Assembly: GCA_940671915.1 (NCBI GenBank)
Contig: CALNVZ010003426.1
Span: 38,765,845-38,829,844 of the forward strand
DNA: 64,000 nt
Source of the DNA: Paracentrotus lividus
Lineage: Eukaryota; Echinodermata; Echinoidea; Camarodonta; Echinidae
Reading direction: 5' to 3'
The position numbers were made by a program, and so were the translations under genes. Shown here one piece after another: positions 38,719-50,215 of this stretch (within the stretch, counting starts at the first letter, position 1; every line of letters begins with the position of its first letter). The notes below the pieces were generated by a model, which ran no database searches, had not been told where the DNA came from, and saw only the letters and a program-made list of their open reading frames with translations.

Positions 38719-39734
38719 TTAAGTTTAGGCTCTTTGTATTCCACAAGCTCTCTTGTATTGGATAAGCAGTTTCAGCAGTTCTTTTTTTTGCAAGAGTTCT
38801 TTAAAACGAGGTAACTGACTGGTTGTCAATATTGAACTGTACTTAAAGCAAATTCAGTTTCTGCCACTTCACAATTAAACTTGTCAACAAAAGAATTGCA
38901 AGGTCATCTTTTGCCCTTATGATTTACACAATGTACCAACATGATTAAAACATTTGTCTTATAGATTTGTTGAACTAATTTTGTAGCTATTTATGTTCCA
39001 TACGATTTACTTTTTGTTTTATTTATTTCATCGCCTGTATGTTTGCTGAATTAATCATGTCATTGACCAGGGAATGTCATTAAGTAGATTTGATGATTAA
39101 TTGTCATGATTTAGTGGGGAGGAAATTGTGGATGTGCATTGATGGTTAATGTTAGAATAAATATGTCAATAACTTGTGTTGCAAAAAAGTGCCATAATAA
39201 ACTGTTTCCTTGTGTCTTGGACAAATCAAATAATCAATAGAGTTAATGAATATGATTGATTATTATATTTTAACTGTTGGACTGAAGTGAAGGATAGAAT
39301 AAAACACTATTGAATACATCCGTTTTACTGTAACTGTTTTGTTTGTAGATTTACTGTTTTCATAAATCAAAATCCTAAATGCCAAACAAAATTGTCACCT
39401 TGAATTTTACATTGAACATTACTTCATGTATATGTATGTATATTTTGGCGGTTTGTAAATATTGGTTTCAACTGTAAATGTCATGTACAAATATAAAGAG
39501 ATATAATTATACATGTATGAGGAATTAAAATGATCTCTGAAAATATGTAATGGCTCCCTCTGTTTCTAATTATGCTCTATGCTTCAGTAGTTTTCATTTT
39601 ACTTTTATCCAATGGATATGTTTGATTTCTTTATCTAGTTAGAAAATATTGCGGAGAACAAATGTTGATCATAAAAAGATGTTTTCAACATATATTTTTG
39701 GCTTAATCTTGAGATAAGAAAACCGGCTTTATAT

Positions 39735-40020
39735 TTGTTAAGTGTCCGGACACCCTACCCCTCATCCTACCCAGTTATTGGGTGTCAAGATGGGTCGGAT
39801 GTCTTGCAAGTCCATTTTTATCAGTCATTTGAAAAGGTTTACAAGCAATGTCTTTGTATTTCTTGGATTGAGCCAAAAATATACGTTGAATAGTGTTTAT
39901 CATCATCAATATTTGTTCTCCATGATATTTTCTAACATTTTGGACGAAAATACTACAAAAACATTGCTTACATACCCTTTCAAATGGCTATTTAATGTTT
40001 AGTGTCCGGACACTCAATAA
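39735..40020. repeat. possible element bounded by AGTGTCCGGACAC
   Basis: The palindrome AGTGTCCGGACAC occurs at about 39741 and 40000, the second after TTT and the first after TTA. The interval could be a small transposon, but the interior shows no inverted repeat. Confidence 0.35.
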
Positions 40021-40208
40021 ATGGGTATACACGTTTCTATCATCACATTGGAGCACGATGGCCATACTCTTGCTAATAACCGAGTCATAGCAGTGAAACC
40101 GACACTAAACTGACCATTAGCTGGCCATTCGAATTCAATTTGGTTTATTAGTTTGGTGTCGGTTCGGGGTCAATTTCACTGGTGTCACTGGCTATAAAGC
40201 CAGTTTAA

Positions 40209-40786
40209 AGGGGACCAATACCCAAGGAAATAATCATTTTTATAAGAAAGAGCACAATTAGAGGAGCAATTTAAAAAAAGTTTCATCAAAATCGGTTCTA
40301 AAATAAGAAAGTTATGGAAGTTTGAAAAGTCTCGTTTTACCTTCTATGGGGATCCTCAAACTGGCAACATGGACTTCAAAATGGCCGATTTTATGGACAA
40401 CTCTCCATTTGTTTTGTACACAAATTTTCAGATTTTCCCCATTTTCTTTCAAAATATGTCTTACCTCCTTCTGAGCTCAACATAATTATGAAATATATTT
40501 TTCCATGAGATATTTTGAGCTCAGAAGTAAATAAGACATATTTTGAAAGAAAACGGGGAAAATCTGAAAATTTGTGTACAAAACGAATGGAGAGTTGTCC
40601 ATAAACTCGGCCATTTTGAAGTTGATGTTGCCAATTTGAGGATCCCCATAGAAGGTAAAACGAGACTTTTCAAACTTCCATAACTCTCTTATTTTATAAC
40701 CGATTTTGATGAAAGTTTTTTTGAATTGCTCCTCTCATTATGCTCTTTCCTATGAAAGTGACTATTTCCTTGGGTATCGGTTTGCT
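40209..40786. mobile_element. fold-back element, copy 2, TTAA-flanked
   Basis: TTAA (40205-40208) + AGGGGACCAATACCCAAGG ... CCTTGGGTATCGGTTTGCT + TTAA (40787-40790). Internal arms are near-perfect inverted repeats sharing the AAAATCGGTT and GGGGATCCTCAAA phrases with copies 1 and 3; its ends differ from theirs. Confidence 0.92.
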
Positions 40787-41308
40787 TTAAAGCGCCCGAT
40801 GGCGGTTGTGGGGCATTCACCTGCAGAGAACAAGCATGACCCGTTGTGACCGTAGCATTTCAAATGGAAAGGGATAGTAAGAGCAACATTATAAGCCGCC
40901 AAAGTCGGCGCAGATATATTAACGCCCATGATATTGCTTTCCAAATTGTTGTTGGAAGTTCCCAAATATCGATAGAGAATACACTGCTCTTTAAAAACGC
41001 CGCAAATTGGGGAATTGTTTCTTTGATCAAGAATATGAGAAAGATTATTAAGTCCAATAATTAATTAACATAATATGCGAGTGCGTCAATTAATGTTTAT
41101 CCACAAGCGCGTCAATGCGCGTTTAAAAGGCATTCAAGTCCATAGGCCTGTTTAATATTCAAAGCGCATAGCGCGTCAGTGGGGGAGGGGGATTACGCTT
41201 GTTTTGGCATGATTGGAGAAAAAGCCACGTGTTTTGAGTGATTGAGAGACTTGTGATTGCTATTTCCCCCGGGCCCGCTTACCTTGAATCCCTTCCATTC
41301 TCAAAGTC

Positions 41309-41537
41309 ATGACCAGGATGACTGTTTGCGGTGTTTTTGAACTTGCGATAGTCGTTTTGTTAGCGATTCTATCCTCGCAACTAAAAAGGTATTCTGAAGT
41401 GTCAGGAATTCATTTAGGTCATGCCATCGTGGCACAAGGCTCCCAAATCGAAGGATATGAACTTGGAGATAATGAAATGGAACTTGAGATGTTTCGACGA
41501 GGGATGTTGAAGAACGATGGCATTAACATCACGATCG
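41309..41537 (+). CDS. candidate first exon, signal-anchor protein
   Basis: ATG at 41309 opens 76 codons, then G|GTATGT, a donor like those of CEP290. Residues about 7-25 (CGVFELAIVVLLAILSSQL) form one hydrophobic segment after a short basic N terminus. This fits a type II membrane or secreted protein; an N-glycosylation site (NIT) lies near the end. No family recognised and no convincing second exon found. May be a gene start or a chance ORF. Confidence 0.4.
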
Positions 41538-42029
41538 GTATGTATGTGCATCATAATTTTTTTGCACATGGGGTGGCTGTTTTCCCCCTTTTTTAAATGA
41601 AGGATATATCCTCTAACTTGGGCAATTTTTGAAGAGGTTTCGAGGTTTCACGGCCTCACACCATCCGAAAAAAAAGAAGAAAAATAGCAATAAAAAATAA
41701 GGTGATCGACAGACTGGTTATTGGTGTCTCGACAGAAGGCGGGCACTACAAGAAATCAACAATGAATAAAAAGTGTACAAAAATAACATAATGATAATAA
41801 TAAAACATTCAATCAATGTAATCACACCTTGGAGACTCTTTTCTTCAAGATAACACGTAGATCTATATCGTGCATTATAATCATTATAAAGAAAATTTCG
41901 GGGGCGGGGCCAAAAATATCATTCTTCCCTCCCCCCAATAATTTCCGAGGTGAAAAAAAATATTTTGGGATAAAAAAATGAAAAGTATTATTTACATATA
42001 AATCTACTCATTACAAATTCGTTCTCATG

Positions 42030-43575
42030 ATCATGTGATAGAACACTTTTATGATATCATAGATGTGCTTGGTCCTGCTACTTATTTTGCAGTCGGAATT
42101 GCAAAGTTCTGTCATTCAAAAATCCAAAATTCTGTCACTCGATTTTGCAACCTGACTCAGCCTGGAAGTTTTCCAGAGGACACATGGGACAGACCCGTCA
42201 AAAGGCCATTTCAAATGGTTATTTGAAAATAATAATGATAGTAACCATGGTTATTTGAGAAATAGGACTGGGTATAGCAGGGTATGAATGATAATAAACA
42301 TGGTATTAAACCTGTCAATGAATTACCCCTGGAATACCAAATTTTTCAAAATGTCAAATTTGTGTAATTGTTCATTTTAAGTAGCATTCTTTTCACCAAT
42401 CAGTTTGACGAACACAACAAAGTACGGTGTGAACGAAATTGACATCTTTAGGGCATCTCACTTAGCGGAGACGTATCCGCGACAGAATAGAACATTTCGT
42501 CACCGCGGCGGATAAAAAGTATTAGAGACGTCCCCGATATCGCGGAGACGTTTTGGAGACGTATCCGCGACAATAGTTTACGGGAAAAAAAGTCTGAAGT
42601 AGTCCCAAATCCGTCTACGGGACGTCTCGGAGACATCTCCGCGATATCGAAGACGTCTCTAATATACGTCTTATCCGTCGCGGAGACGTTTCCGTGAAGT
42701 GAAATGCCACCCTGTGCGTGCAAGCACTAATCTACGTGAGCTTAGTGCGAGCAAAAAGAACCTGTTTATTTTACGAAAAGTCGCTTGACGACGCGACTGC
42801 TGATTCAATCTGTTACAGAATAGTTACAATTAAATAACAAATATATATGTTTTTAAATCTAGGTAAATATATATTAATGTAAAATACAAAGTGATCAACT
42901 ATCTTTTTGTCATTTAAATATTTTATCTTTAAATTAAGAAATTTTTTTTAATATATTAGTTTTATGATGAAATTGAATAAGTGAACACGTCTTGATTGGA
43001 TATGTTTCTTCCTTATTTTTATAATTGATTTTTTTTTGTTTAATTATAAAACTGTAATCGATTAGTTAATTGTTGCGAGAAACAACGTGGTTTGTTAATC
43101 GATTACAATTAATTTGGATTGAATGTATAGCCTGTACATTATAATACTGTAGTCCTCAAGCTTGTCCATAACTCATTTAATTTTTTTATTTATTATTTTT
43201 TTTTTTTAGCTTTTTCATTCGCGCATTTAACTGAATGCGGTTCGTAAAACTTTGTCTTGATAAGTATGGTACTAACAATAGAACAATAAGGAAAAATTGA
43301 AATTTTGAGAAATTTGGTATTCCACACCTACCTCCAGTTAAAATTCCTCAGCAAAACATTCAGGAGGAAACTCATCCAAGATCCAAGGTCCAAGGGTATT
43401 GTGTGTAAGGATTTACGAAAAACATACCCCAGGGGTAGCTAGTCTAATTTCTTATTTAATTATCTTAATCATGTTTTTTTTTTTTTTTTTTGTCTTCAAA
43501 ATTATAACTTAAAATTAATTCTTTTGGGTAGCTAGAGTGTTCAATGCGCCCTCTGCAAAACGTCCAGGCAGTGTA
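42030..43575 (+). repeat. duplicated unit, copy 1
   Basis: Ordered landmarks shared with the other units: CAACCTGACTCAGC, TTTCAAATGGTTATTTGA, AAACCTGTCAATGAATTACCC, GCAAGCACTAATCTACG, an AT-rich block with TAATCGATTA...TTAATCGATTAC, GAAATTTGGTATTCC, CATACCCCAGGGG and TTCAATGCGCCCTCTGCAAA. Interrupted by the MITE at 42450-42713. Confidence 0.75.
42450..42713. mobile_element. MITE with CTCCGCGA/TCGCGGAG arms
   Basis: Ends AGGGCATCTCACTTAGCGG and CCGTGAAGTGAAATGCCACCCT are imperfect inverted repeats; inside, GAGACGTCCCCGATATCGCGG faces CCGCGATATCGAAGACGTCTC. About 264 bp, GC-rich in AT-rich surroundings. The 91-codon minus-strand frame over it is fortuitous. Confidence 0.82.
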
Positions 43576-43581
43576 TTTATA

Positions 43582-43723
43582 TAATATTGACTGGCCTTGA
43601 GGGAGATACCGCAGATATTTCCCAAACAAGTCTCATATTGCCTCGAGTCGAAGACGAGGGCAATATGGGTCTTGTGAGGGAAATATAGGAGGTATCTCCC
43701 GAAGGTAAAGCCCGTCAATATTA
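43582..43723. mobile_element. short palindromic element, AATATTGAC ends
   Basis: TAATATTGACTGGCCTTGAG GGAGATACC faces GGTATCTCCCGAAGGTAAAGCCCGTCAATATTA; the centre has CATATTGCCTCGAGTCG / CGAGGGCAATATGGG. About 140 bp hairpin. Confidence 0.75.
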
Positions 43724-43956
43724 TTATTATTATAACCTGTTAAGCTTAATTAGCCCCCATTTTAGAGAGAATAGTTAACTTGATTTAAACTGGGCATTTG
43801 TCGTGGGATTTTTTTTCTTCTTTTCTTTGCTTCTTCAGCATTCTGAGTTGGAACAATTGTGACGCAATAATGCTTCTGTGCGTATCCATTGTCTTGCTCT
43901 TTGTTAACGCGCATCATCTACTTACAATTACGCGTAGGACCCCCGACCAGACAAAA

Positions 43957-44371
43957 TGGCCCGAATTCACAAAGGTGGTTTCTGCCAAACCCACGGATCC
44001 GCGGATTTGTGAATATTCATGTAATAATTACGCTTAATTGTAGCGCGTACATTGAAAAAGGTCCAATATGAATGCGCGATTTTGTCATTTTGCACGAGAT
44101 ATACGCCAGTTGCTATGGTTTTGACATAATGAGCCCACGGTTTTGAATTAATGAGTCCACTGTTGAGTCAGCGGTTTATTTAAATTAATTTGAATAAACA
44201 GCAGCAAAACCATAGCGACAAGCGTAAATTTAGAGCTCTGTGACAAAATCGCGCATTCATATTGGACCTTTCTCACAGTACGCGCTAAAATTAAGCGTAT
44301 TTATTACACAAAATCTACATAATCCACGGATCCGTGGGTTTGGCAGAAACCACCTTTGTGAATTCGGGCCA
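43957..44371. mobile_element. fold-back element, TGGCCCGAATTC ends
   Basis: Left end TGGCCCGAATTCACAAAGG and right end CCTTTGTGAATTCGGGCCA are perfect over at least 19 bases. The inverted homology continues inward (CCACGGATCCG; GCTATGGTTTTG / CAAAACCATAGC). 415 bp, no ORF of its own. Confidence 0.9.
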
Positions 44372-44432
44372 ATAAGATTACGGCCCGTTGTGGTACAACT
44401 TACCCATTGTGACGTATTTTTTGTTGACCCGG

Positions 44433-44567
44433 GGGGCCTTTCATCAAAAGACTTGTCGGACGTTTTATCTGACAAACTGTTATAAGCTACTGAAATGCTT
44501 GCATCTGATTGGCTGAGAGCAAATTTGTCGGATAAAATATCTGACAAGTCCTTTGATGAAATGCCCC
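44433..44567. mobile_element. short MITE, GGGGCATTTCATC-type ends
   Basis: GGGGCCTTTCATCAAAAGAC...TTGTCGGACGTTTTATCTGAC faces GTCGGATAAAATATCTGACAAGTCCTTTGATGAAATGCCCC. Pieces of a relative lie at 44879-44940 and 45235-45293, where CACCTGGGTGGAG and CCCAGGTGGG form an outer inverted pair. Confidence 0.75.
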
Positions 44568-45401
44568 ACGGATTAATTAGGCAGACAAAATACGCGCTAT
44601 ATCTTGTCTCCAAAATGCCTCATACAGGTAATAATGCACGGTCTTTATAGCTTTTATGAGTCTTCAACTTCCCAGACACATTTTCTTGTCAGGTCATCAT
44701 CGAATTTCCACTTCAGATTGCTCATTATGATTGTCCTTAAACCACTCCAGTATTAACTTGTCCGTTTGTTTCTGATCTTCTTCCTATTGATTTGTCCAAT
44801 GCTGTCTCATGCAGGAGATATTTTGCAAGCATACTTCTGCATATTTTCATCCAGGATCTTGATTTTAAAAAATGTCTTCACCTGGGTGGAGTTGCTCTCA
44901 GCAAATCAGATGCAAGCATTTCAGTAGCTTGTCAGTGAGAATTAGTGAATATTAATTTTGTTTCATGAAATGTTCATGCCTCACGGTTCTGTAGCGATTT
45001 TCCGATCTATCGGTAAGAAAGCTCCGTCTTTCTTTTGCCAGATTGAAGATAATTCATATTCCTCGTAAATTCTATTTTTAAACTTATCAAACGAATGTTC
45101 CGAAAGTTTAAAAAACCGGGTTTAACTGAGCTCAAGTACTGTCCAGACATTTTTTGTCTGTCAAGTTTGCCAAATCTGACATCTTTACCTGATTTTGATT
45201 GGCTGAGAAGCATTGTTACAATGGAACTGTCTGATAACATAGGACTTGTCGGATAAAACGTCCAACAAGAACTTTCATGAAATGCACCCAGGTGGGTCTG
45301 ACTGTAACTGGGGTCAATACTGTACAGAAATGATCTCATCTATTCAGTATTCGCTCTTTAATTGTCTCTGGCTGGTCATCGATGCCCATTCGGACCGGTA
45401 A

Positions 45402-45668
45402 ATCCGGTCCGATTTTCTTAACCGGACCGGTTTTCTTAATTGTGAGTCCCCTAAGTGTTACATCAGGGACCACGGACTATTCAAAGTCCTGACAAGGATC
45501 CCACACGAAAGGAGTTGGGGAGCTGCAGACCCACAGGATGGCTCAAAGACCATGCAACCTGACTCAGCATGGAGGTTTTCCGGCCAGATGACACACAGGA
45601 CAGACCCCTCGAAAGACACGAACAAGGGCTATGGACCCTTGTTATTACAATTTCAGATGGTTATTTGA
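45402..45668 (+). pseudogene. open reading segment in duplicated unit, unknown
   Basis: About 88 stop-free codons ending GYGPLLLQFQMVI and TGA, with no upstream ATG in frame until codon 46. The C-terminal FQMVI + stop recurs in the copies ending at 42226 and about 51925; the last follows a good acceptor (cttttttag). This may be a last exon of a duplicated gene or non-coding repeat. No family recognised. Confidence 0.35.
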
Positions 45669-45852
45669 ATAGAAACACAATGAAATGATTTTGAACACGG
45701 TGTTTTCGTGAACCTGTCAACAAATTACCCTTTGGATACCAAATTTCTCCACACTATCATATTTTTGTAATTGTTCAGTTGTTAGTATTATTCTTTTCAC
45801 CCAAATGATTTGGCACAGCAGAATATATAAGATTGGTAATTAACATGATTAA

Positions 45853-46439
45853 AGGGGAATCCAACCCAAGGAGAGAATGAACCTTACAGGAAAGAGGAAA
45901 ATGAGAGGAGCAATCTAAAAAAAGTTTCATCAAAATCGGTTATAAGATAAGAGAGTTATGGAAGTTTGAAAAGTCTAGTTGTTCCGTCTATGGGGATCCT
46001 CAAATTGGCATCATCGGCTTCAAAATGGCCGATCTCATGGACAACTCTCCATTCATTTTGTACACAAATTTTCAGGTTTTCCCCATTTTCTTTCAAAGTA
46101 TGTCTTCTTTACTTCTGAGCTCAAAATATGTCATGGGAAAATATATTTCACACAGCATAATTATGTCGAGCTCAGAAGGAGGTAAAATATATTTCGAAAG
46201 AAAAGGGGGAAAATCTGAAACTTTGTGTACAAAATGAAAGGAGAGTTGTCCATAAGATCGGCCATTTTGAAGCCGATGATGCCAATTTAAGGATCCCCAT
46301 AGAAGGAACAACTAGACTTTTCAAGCTTCCATAACTCTCCTATTTTATTAAACGATTTTGATGAAACATTTTTATAGATTGCTCCTCCCATTTTCCTCTT
46401 TCCTGTAAGGTTGATTCTCTCCTTGGGTAGGATTCCCCT
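45853..46439. mobile_element. fold-back element, copy 3, TTAA-flanked
   Basis: TTAA (45849-45852) + AGGGGAATCCAACCCAAGG ... CCTTGGGTAGGATTCCCCT + TTAA (46440-46443). The arms run almost to the centre (GAGCTCAAAATATG / CATAATTATGTCGAGCTC). Closest relative is copy 1. Confidence 0.93.
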
Positions 46440-47319
46440 TTAACTTTTGAAGTGCGTGTAAGCACTAATCTACGTCAAGGTTAGTGCGGTCAAAAAGACA
46501 TGTTAGCTAGACTATCGAGTGATCGAAGCAATATAGTGAACAGCTAAAAATGTAAACTAATATATATATTTTTTCAAATTTAGTTAATCACAATATAATT
46601 CTATGTTTGATACAAAATGATCAATTCTTCCCTTTGTTGACTTAAATATTTAATTTTTGAATTGAAAAAAAAAATAACATAATATATTGATTTTATGGTA
46701 AAATTGAAAAAGTAAACACTTCTTCAAAGATAATTTTTTTTTTTTAATCATTCTAAAACTGTAATCGATTAGTAAATTATGGCGTGAAACGGCGTGGTAT
46801 GTTAATCGATTACAATTATGATTGAATGAATACTAATAGCATGTATATTGTAATAACAGTTGTCCTCAAAATTGTCCACAATCCTTTAATTTTTCAGCTT
46901 TTCGATTCGAACTTTCAACTAAACGTAGTTCTCCAAACTCTCTGTTACTAAGTATGCTATTAACAATTGAAAAATAAGGAAAATTTGAAACTTTGAGAAA
47001 TTTGGTATTCCAGGGGTATTTTGTTGAAAGCTTACGACAAACATAGTCTGTACATTACTCATACCCCAGGGGCACCTCGTCTAATTTCTTATTTAATCAT
47101 CTGGATCATATTTTTTCCTTCAAGTTATCACCTGAAACAGTTTTTGTGAATGGCCAGTGTAAACTAGTGTTGCGACATGATGATTATGAAGATGACGTCA
47201 GGTAGTATTCATGATGGTGGAGGCTTAATTGCAAGGACTTTAGGGGGGAAATGGACCATTCCATGGTCCGGAGAACATTTGACTTTTTTTAAAAAAATTA
47301 TTATTTACTTATCTCAATT

Positions 47320-47969
47320 AGAGATTGCATTTTAGGCTTTAAACTTTTCTGAAATTATCAATACATTAGGGGATACAGATTAGGTGTGATTTTACCTTTA
47401 AATTGTATGTCCTTGTAGTTAAAAACTATACATAGATTGAAGCATGTGAAAATACACAACATTTTAAAACAATATTTTTAAACTCTGACAGAAAAATATG
47501 CCTTCTTTTGTACTTTTTTTTTTCCAACTGGATAATGTGAAGAATATTGATTATATAGATTATATATACACTACTAACAACTTAAAATGTATTATTTAAG
47601 ATGTAAAAGATAAATATCTTTATCCCAGCTGACCTTGTCATGTGTGTATTAGCACTAATCTACGTAAGTTTAGTGCGTGACAAAAAGCTTAGGTTAATCT
47701 TTTTTGCATTTTGCAGTTACTCTAAGCAATGGAAGCTGAGTTTATATACTTTCTAATATACACATTCTTAGTTAGTTAATCGTTATGTATGTAATTAAAA
47801 TTGTATTGTAAATACCCCTAAAATAAGTTTTCAACTTTGTTGACTTAAATATGTTAATTTGATATTTTGAAAAATAAAATAATATGATATATTGATTTCA
47901 TGATAAAATTGAATAAATACATGTAGGTGAACAAGTCTTGATTTGTTTTGCTTTTGTTTTATTCTAAAA
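47320..47969 (+). repeat. 650-bp direct duplicate, left copy (abuts gap)
   Basis: From AGAGATTGCATTTTAGGC to TTTTATTCTAAAA it is nearly identical to 48111-48759, differing by a few substitutions and small indels. Contains the GCACTAATCTACGTAAG landmark of the larger duplicated unit. Confidence 0.9.
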
Positions 47970-48029
47970 NNNNNNNNNNNNNNNNNNNNNNNNNNNNNNN
48001 NNNNNNNNNNNNNNNNNNNNNNNNNNNNN
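47970..48029. other. assembly gap (60 N)
   Basis: Run of 60 unknown bases directly at the end of the left copy of a 650-bp duplicate. A reading frame called across it is meaningless. Confidence 1.
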
Positions 48030-48110
48030 CAAAAGAACGTTGGTATATCCTCTATATATATAACACTCTGTAAATTCGCCTGGGTTCGCAACCAGTGAGA
48101 TACCCCCTTT

Positions 48111-48759
48111 AGAGATTGCATTTTAGGCTTTAAAATTTTCTGAAATTATCAATACATTAGGGGATACAGATTAGGTGTGATTTTACCTTTAAATTGTATG
48201 TCCTTGTAGTTAAAAACTATACATAGATTGAAGCATGTGAAAATACACAACATTTTAAAACAATATTTTTAAACTCTGACAGAAAAATATGCCTTCTTTT
48301 GTACTTTTTTTTTCCAACTGGATAATCTGAAGAATATTGATTATAGATTATGTTATATATACACTACTAACATCTTAAAATGTATTTAAGATGTAGAAGA
48401 TAAATATCTTTATCCCAGCTGACTTCGACATGTGTGTATTAGCACTAATCTACGTAAGTTTAGTGCGTGACAAAAAGCTAAGGTTAATCTTTTTTGCATT
48501 TTGCAGTAACTCCAAGCAATGGAAGCTAAGTTTACATACTTTCTAATACACACATTCTTAGTTAGTTAATCGTTATGTATGTAATTAAAATTGTATTTTA
48601 AATACCCCTAAAATAAGTTTTCAACTTTGTTGACTTAAATATGTTAATTTGATATTTTGAAAAATAAAATAATATGATATATTGATTTCATGATAAAATT
48701 GAATAAATACATGTAGGTGAACAAGTCTTGATTTGTTTTGCTTTTGTTTTATTCTAAAA
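48111..48759 (+). repeat. 650-bp direct duplicate, right copy
   Basis: Second copy of 47320-47969. Unlike the left copy it continues uninterrupted into the TAATCGATTA block (48765-48830), which shows what the gap probably replaces. Confidence 0.9.
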
Positions 48760-48995
48760 GTATGATCGATTAATAAATGGTGGCGAAAAACCGGCGTGAA
48801 TTTTTAATCGATTACAAATAATTTGGATTTATGTACAGCACTGTACTATCATATAGTTGTTCTCAAAATTGTTCATACCCCTTCGATTTTTTAATTTTTT
48901 AATTTTTTTTTAAAGTTTTGATTTGCACTTTTAACTGATTGCGGTGCGCCAAGCGCTCTGTTGGTCTAAGTATGCCACTAACAACAATTGATTAA

Positions 48996-49445
48996 AGGGG
49001 CAGTTCACCCTGGAATTTTATTGATTTTTAAAAAATGCAGGAAAAAAATATGAGTGAAAATTTGAAGAAAATCGACTAAAAAAAAATTGACGTTATGGGA
49101 GCTCTCCAATATGTTGTGTACGTAAATTCCATAAATTTGTCTTTTTTCATGGTTCTTGATTAAGAAATGCAGCAATTTCATAGAGGCATGTATAGGTTTC
49201 ATGAAATATCGACCGCACAGGGGAAATAATCAATATTATTGTGAAAATGACACTTTATGGAATTTACATTACATAACTCATTGGAGAGCATCTCGCACGT
49301 GACGTCACAGAAAATAAACTTTAAATATTCATAAATAACTTCGTTATTTTTTTTTGGTCGATTTTCTTCAAACTTTCACTCATTATTTTTCGTTTATTTT
49401 TCAGCATTTTTTAAAACAAATTGAAACCCAGGGTGAACTTCCCCT
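48996..49445. mobile_element. fold-back element, shorter TTAA-flanked relative
   Basis: TTAA (48992-48995) + AGGGGCAGTTCACCCTGG ... CCAGGGTGAACTTCCCCT + TTAA (49446-49449). Arms include GAAAATTTGAAGAAAATCGA / TCGATTTTCTTCAAACTTTC. Same AGGGG/CCCCT tips and TTAA flanks as copies 2 and 3, but unrelated interior. Confidence 0.9.
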
Positions 49446-49689
49446 TTAAAGGTGTACGTTCCCCATAGTGTAGAGGGAGGTCGAAATACGAAGTAACGAA
49501 CTTTGCAAGCTGCCCATTCATAATCAACGATGTGCGACTTTTACGCAGCGATCCGAATACCGAATGCCAGAATGCCCGAACAATAATTGCCGAAGTTATG
49601 AGCCAATTTCTTATTGGCAATGATTCAATTCGATTGTCTCGTCGTACAGAACGGATTGTCTCACCCGCGTGACCCAAAGCGGGAAAACA

Positions 49690-49860
49690 CACACCAGGGG
49701 CCGCGGAGCGTTTTTGAAAGTGGAGAGGCTGAGCCGAAAGTGGGGGGCTGAACAGGCTAAAAATCACAAATGTATGGTCATTTTTCCGTTTTGTACACGT
49801 TGGCTGAAAAAAGTGGGGCTGAAGCCCCCCCCCCGCCCCCCGGCTCCGCAGCCCTTGCCA
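49690..49860. repeat. GGGGCCGCGGAGC-type inverted repeat
   Basis: GGGGCCGCGGAGCG...GTGGAGAGGCTGAGCC opens and GGGGCTGAAGCCCCCCCCCC...GGCTCCGCAGCCC closes a C/G-rich inverted segment. A CA repeat follows at 49906-49945. Confidence 0.5.
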
Positions 49861-50215
49861 CACTGCATGCATTCCACGCATAACAATGAACCATCTTTGA
49901 TACACAACCACACACACACACAAACAATCACACACACACACACGCATTGGAAGGGGAAAAGACCGCATCTTGAGTCATTGTTTTGCTATGCGCGGGCAGC
50001 TTTGATAAGGAAAATTTGGTATTTTGTAGGGCATTATGTTGTTGACAGATTTAAGAAAAACATACATTATTCATATCCCATTGGTTATTATTTAATAATT
50101 ATCTCGATCATATTTTTTTGCCTTCAAATTATCTCCTATAATATTTCTTGCGAGTGGCCAGAGCCTTCATTCTTGTCTTCTGTGTGGTTTGACCAATGCG
50201 TCCCCTAGAAAATGT

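Larger units (their letters stand above)
44650..47165 (+). repeat. duplicated unit, copy 2
   Basis: Carries 'CAGATTGCTCATTATGATTG', CAACCTGACTCAGCATGG, TTTCAGATGGTTATTTGA, AAACCTGTCAACAAATTACCC (spelled with GTGAA before), GTAAGCACTAATCTACG, TAATCGATTAGT...TTAATCGATTAC and CATACCCCAGGGG in the same order as copy 1. Interrupted by a MITE (about 44879-45293) and the fold-back element 45853-46439. Confidence 0.75.

Noticed and set aside
42448..42723. 91-codon minus-strand protein
   Set aside because: Coincides exactly with a GC-rich MITE built of inverted repeats.
47831..48121. 96-codon frame running through the N gap
   Set aside because: 21 residues are unknown, and the frame continues only because N is not read as a stop.
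49411..50208. Two overlapping 179-185 codon frames on opposite strands
   Set aside because: They lie on a GC-rich repeat and a CA repeat and include the end of a fold-back element; His/Thr and Cys/Val runs are CA/TG repeat translations.
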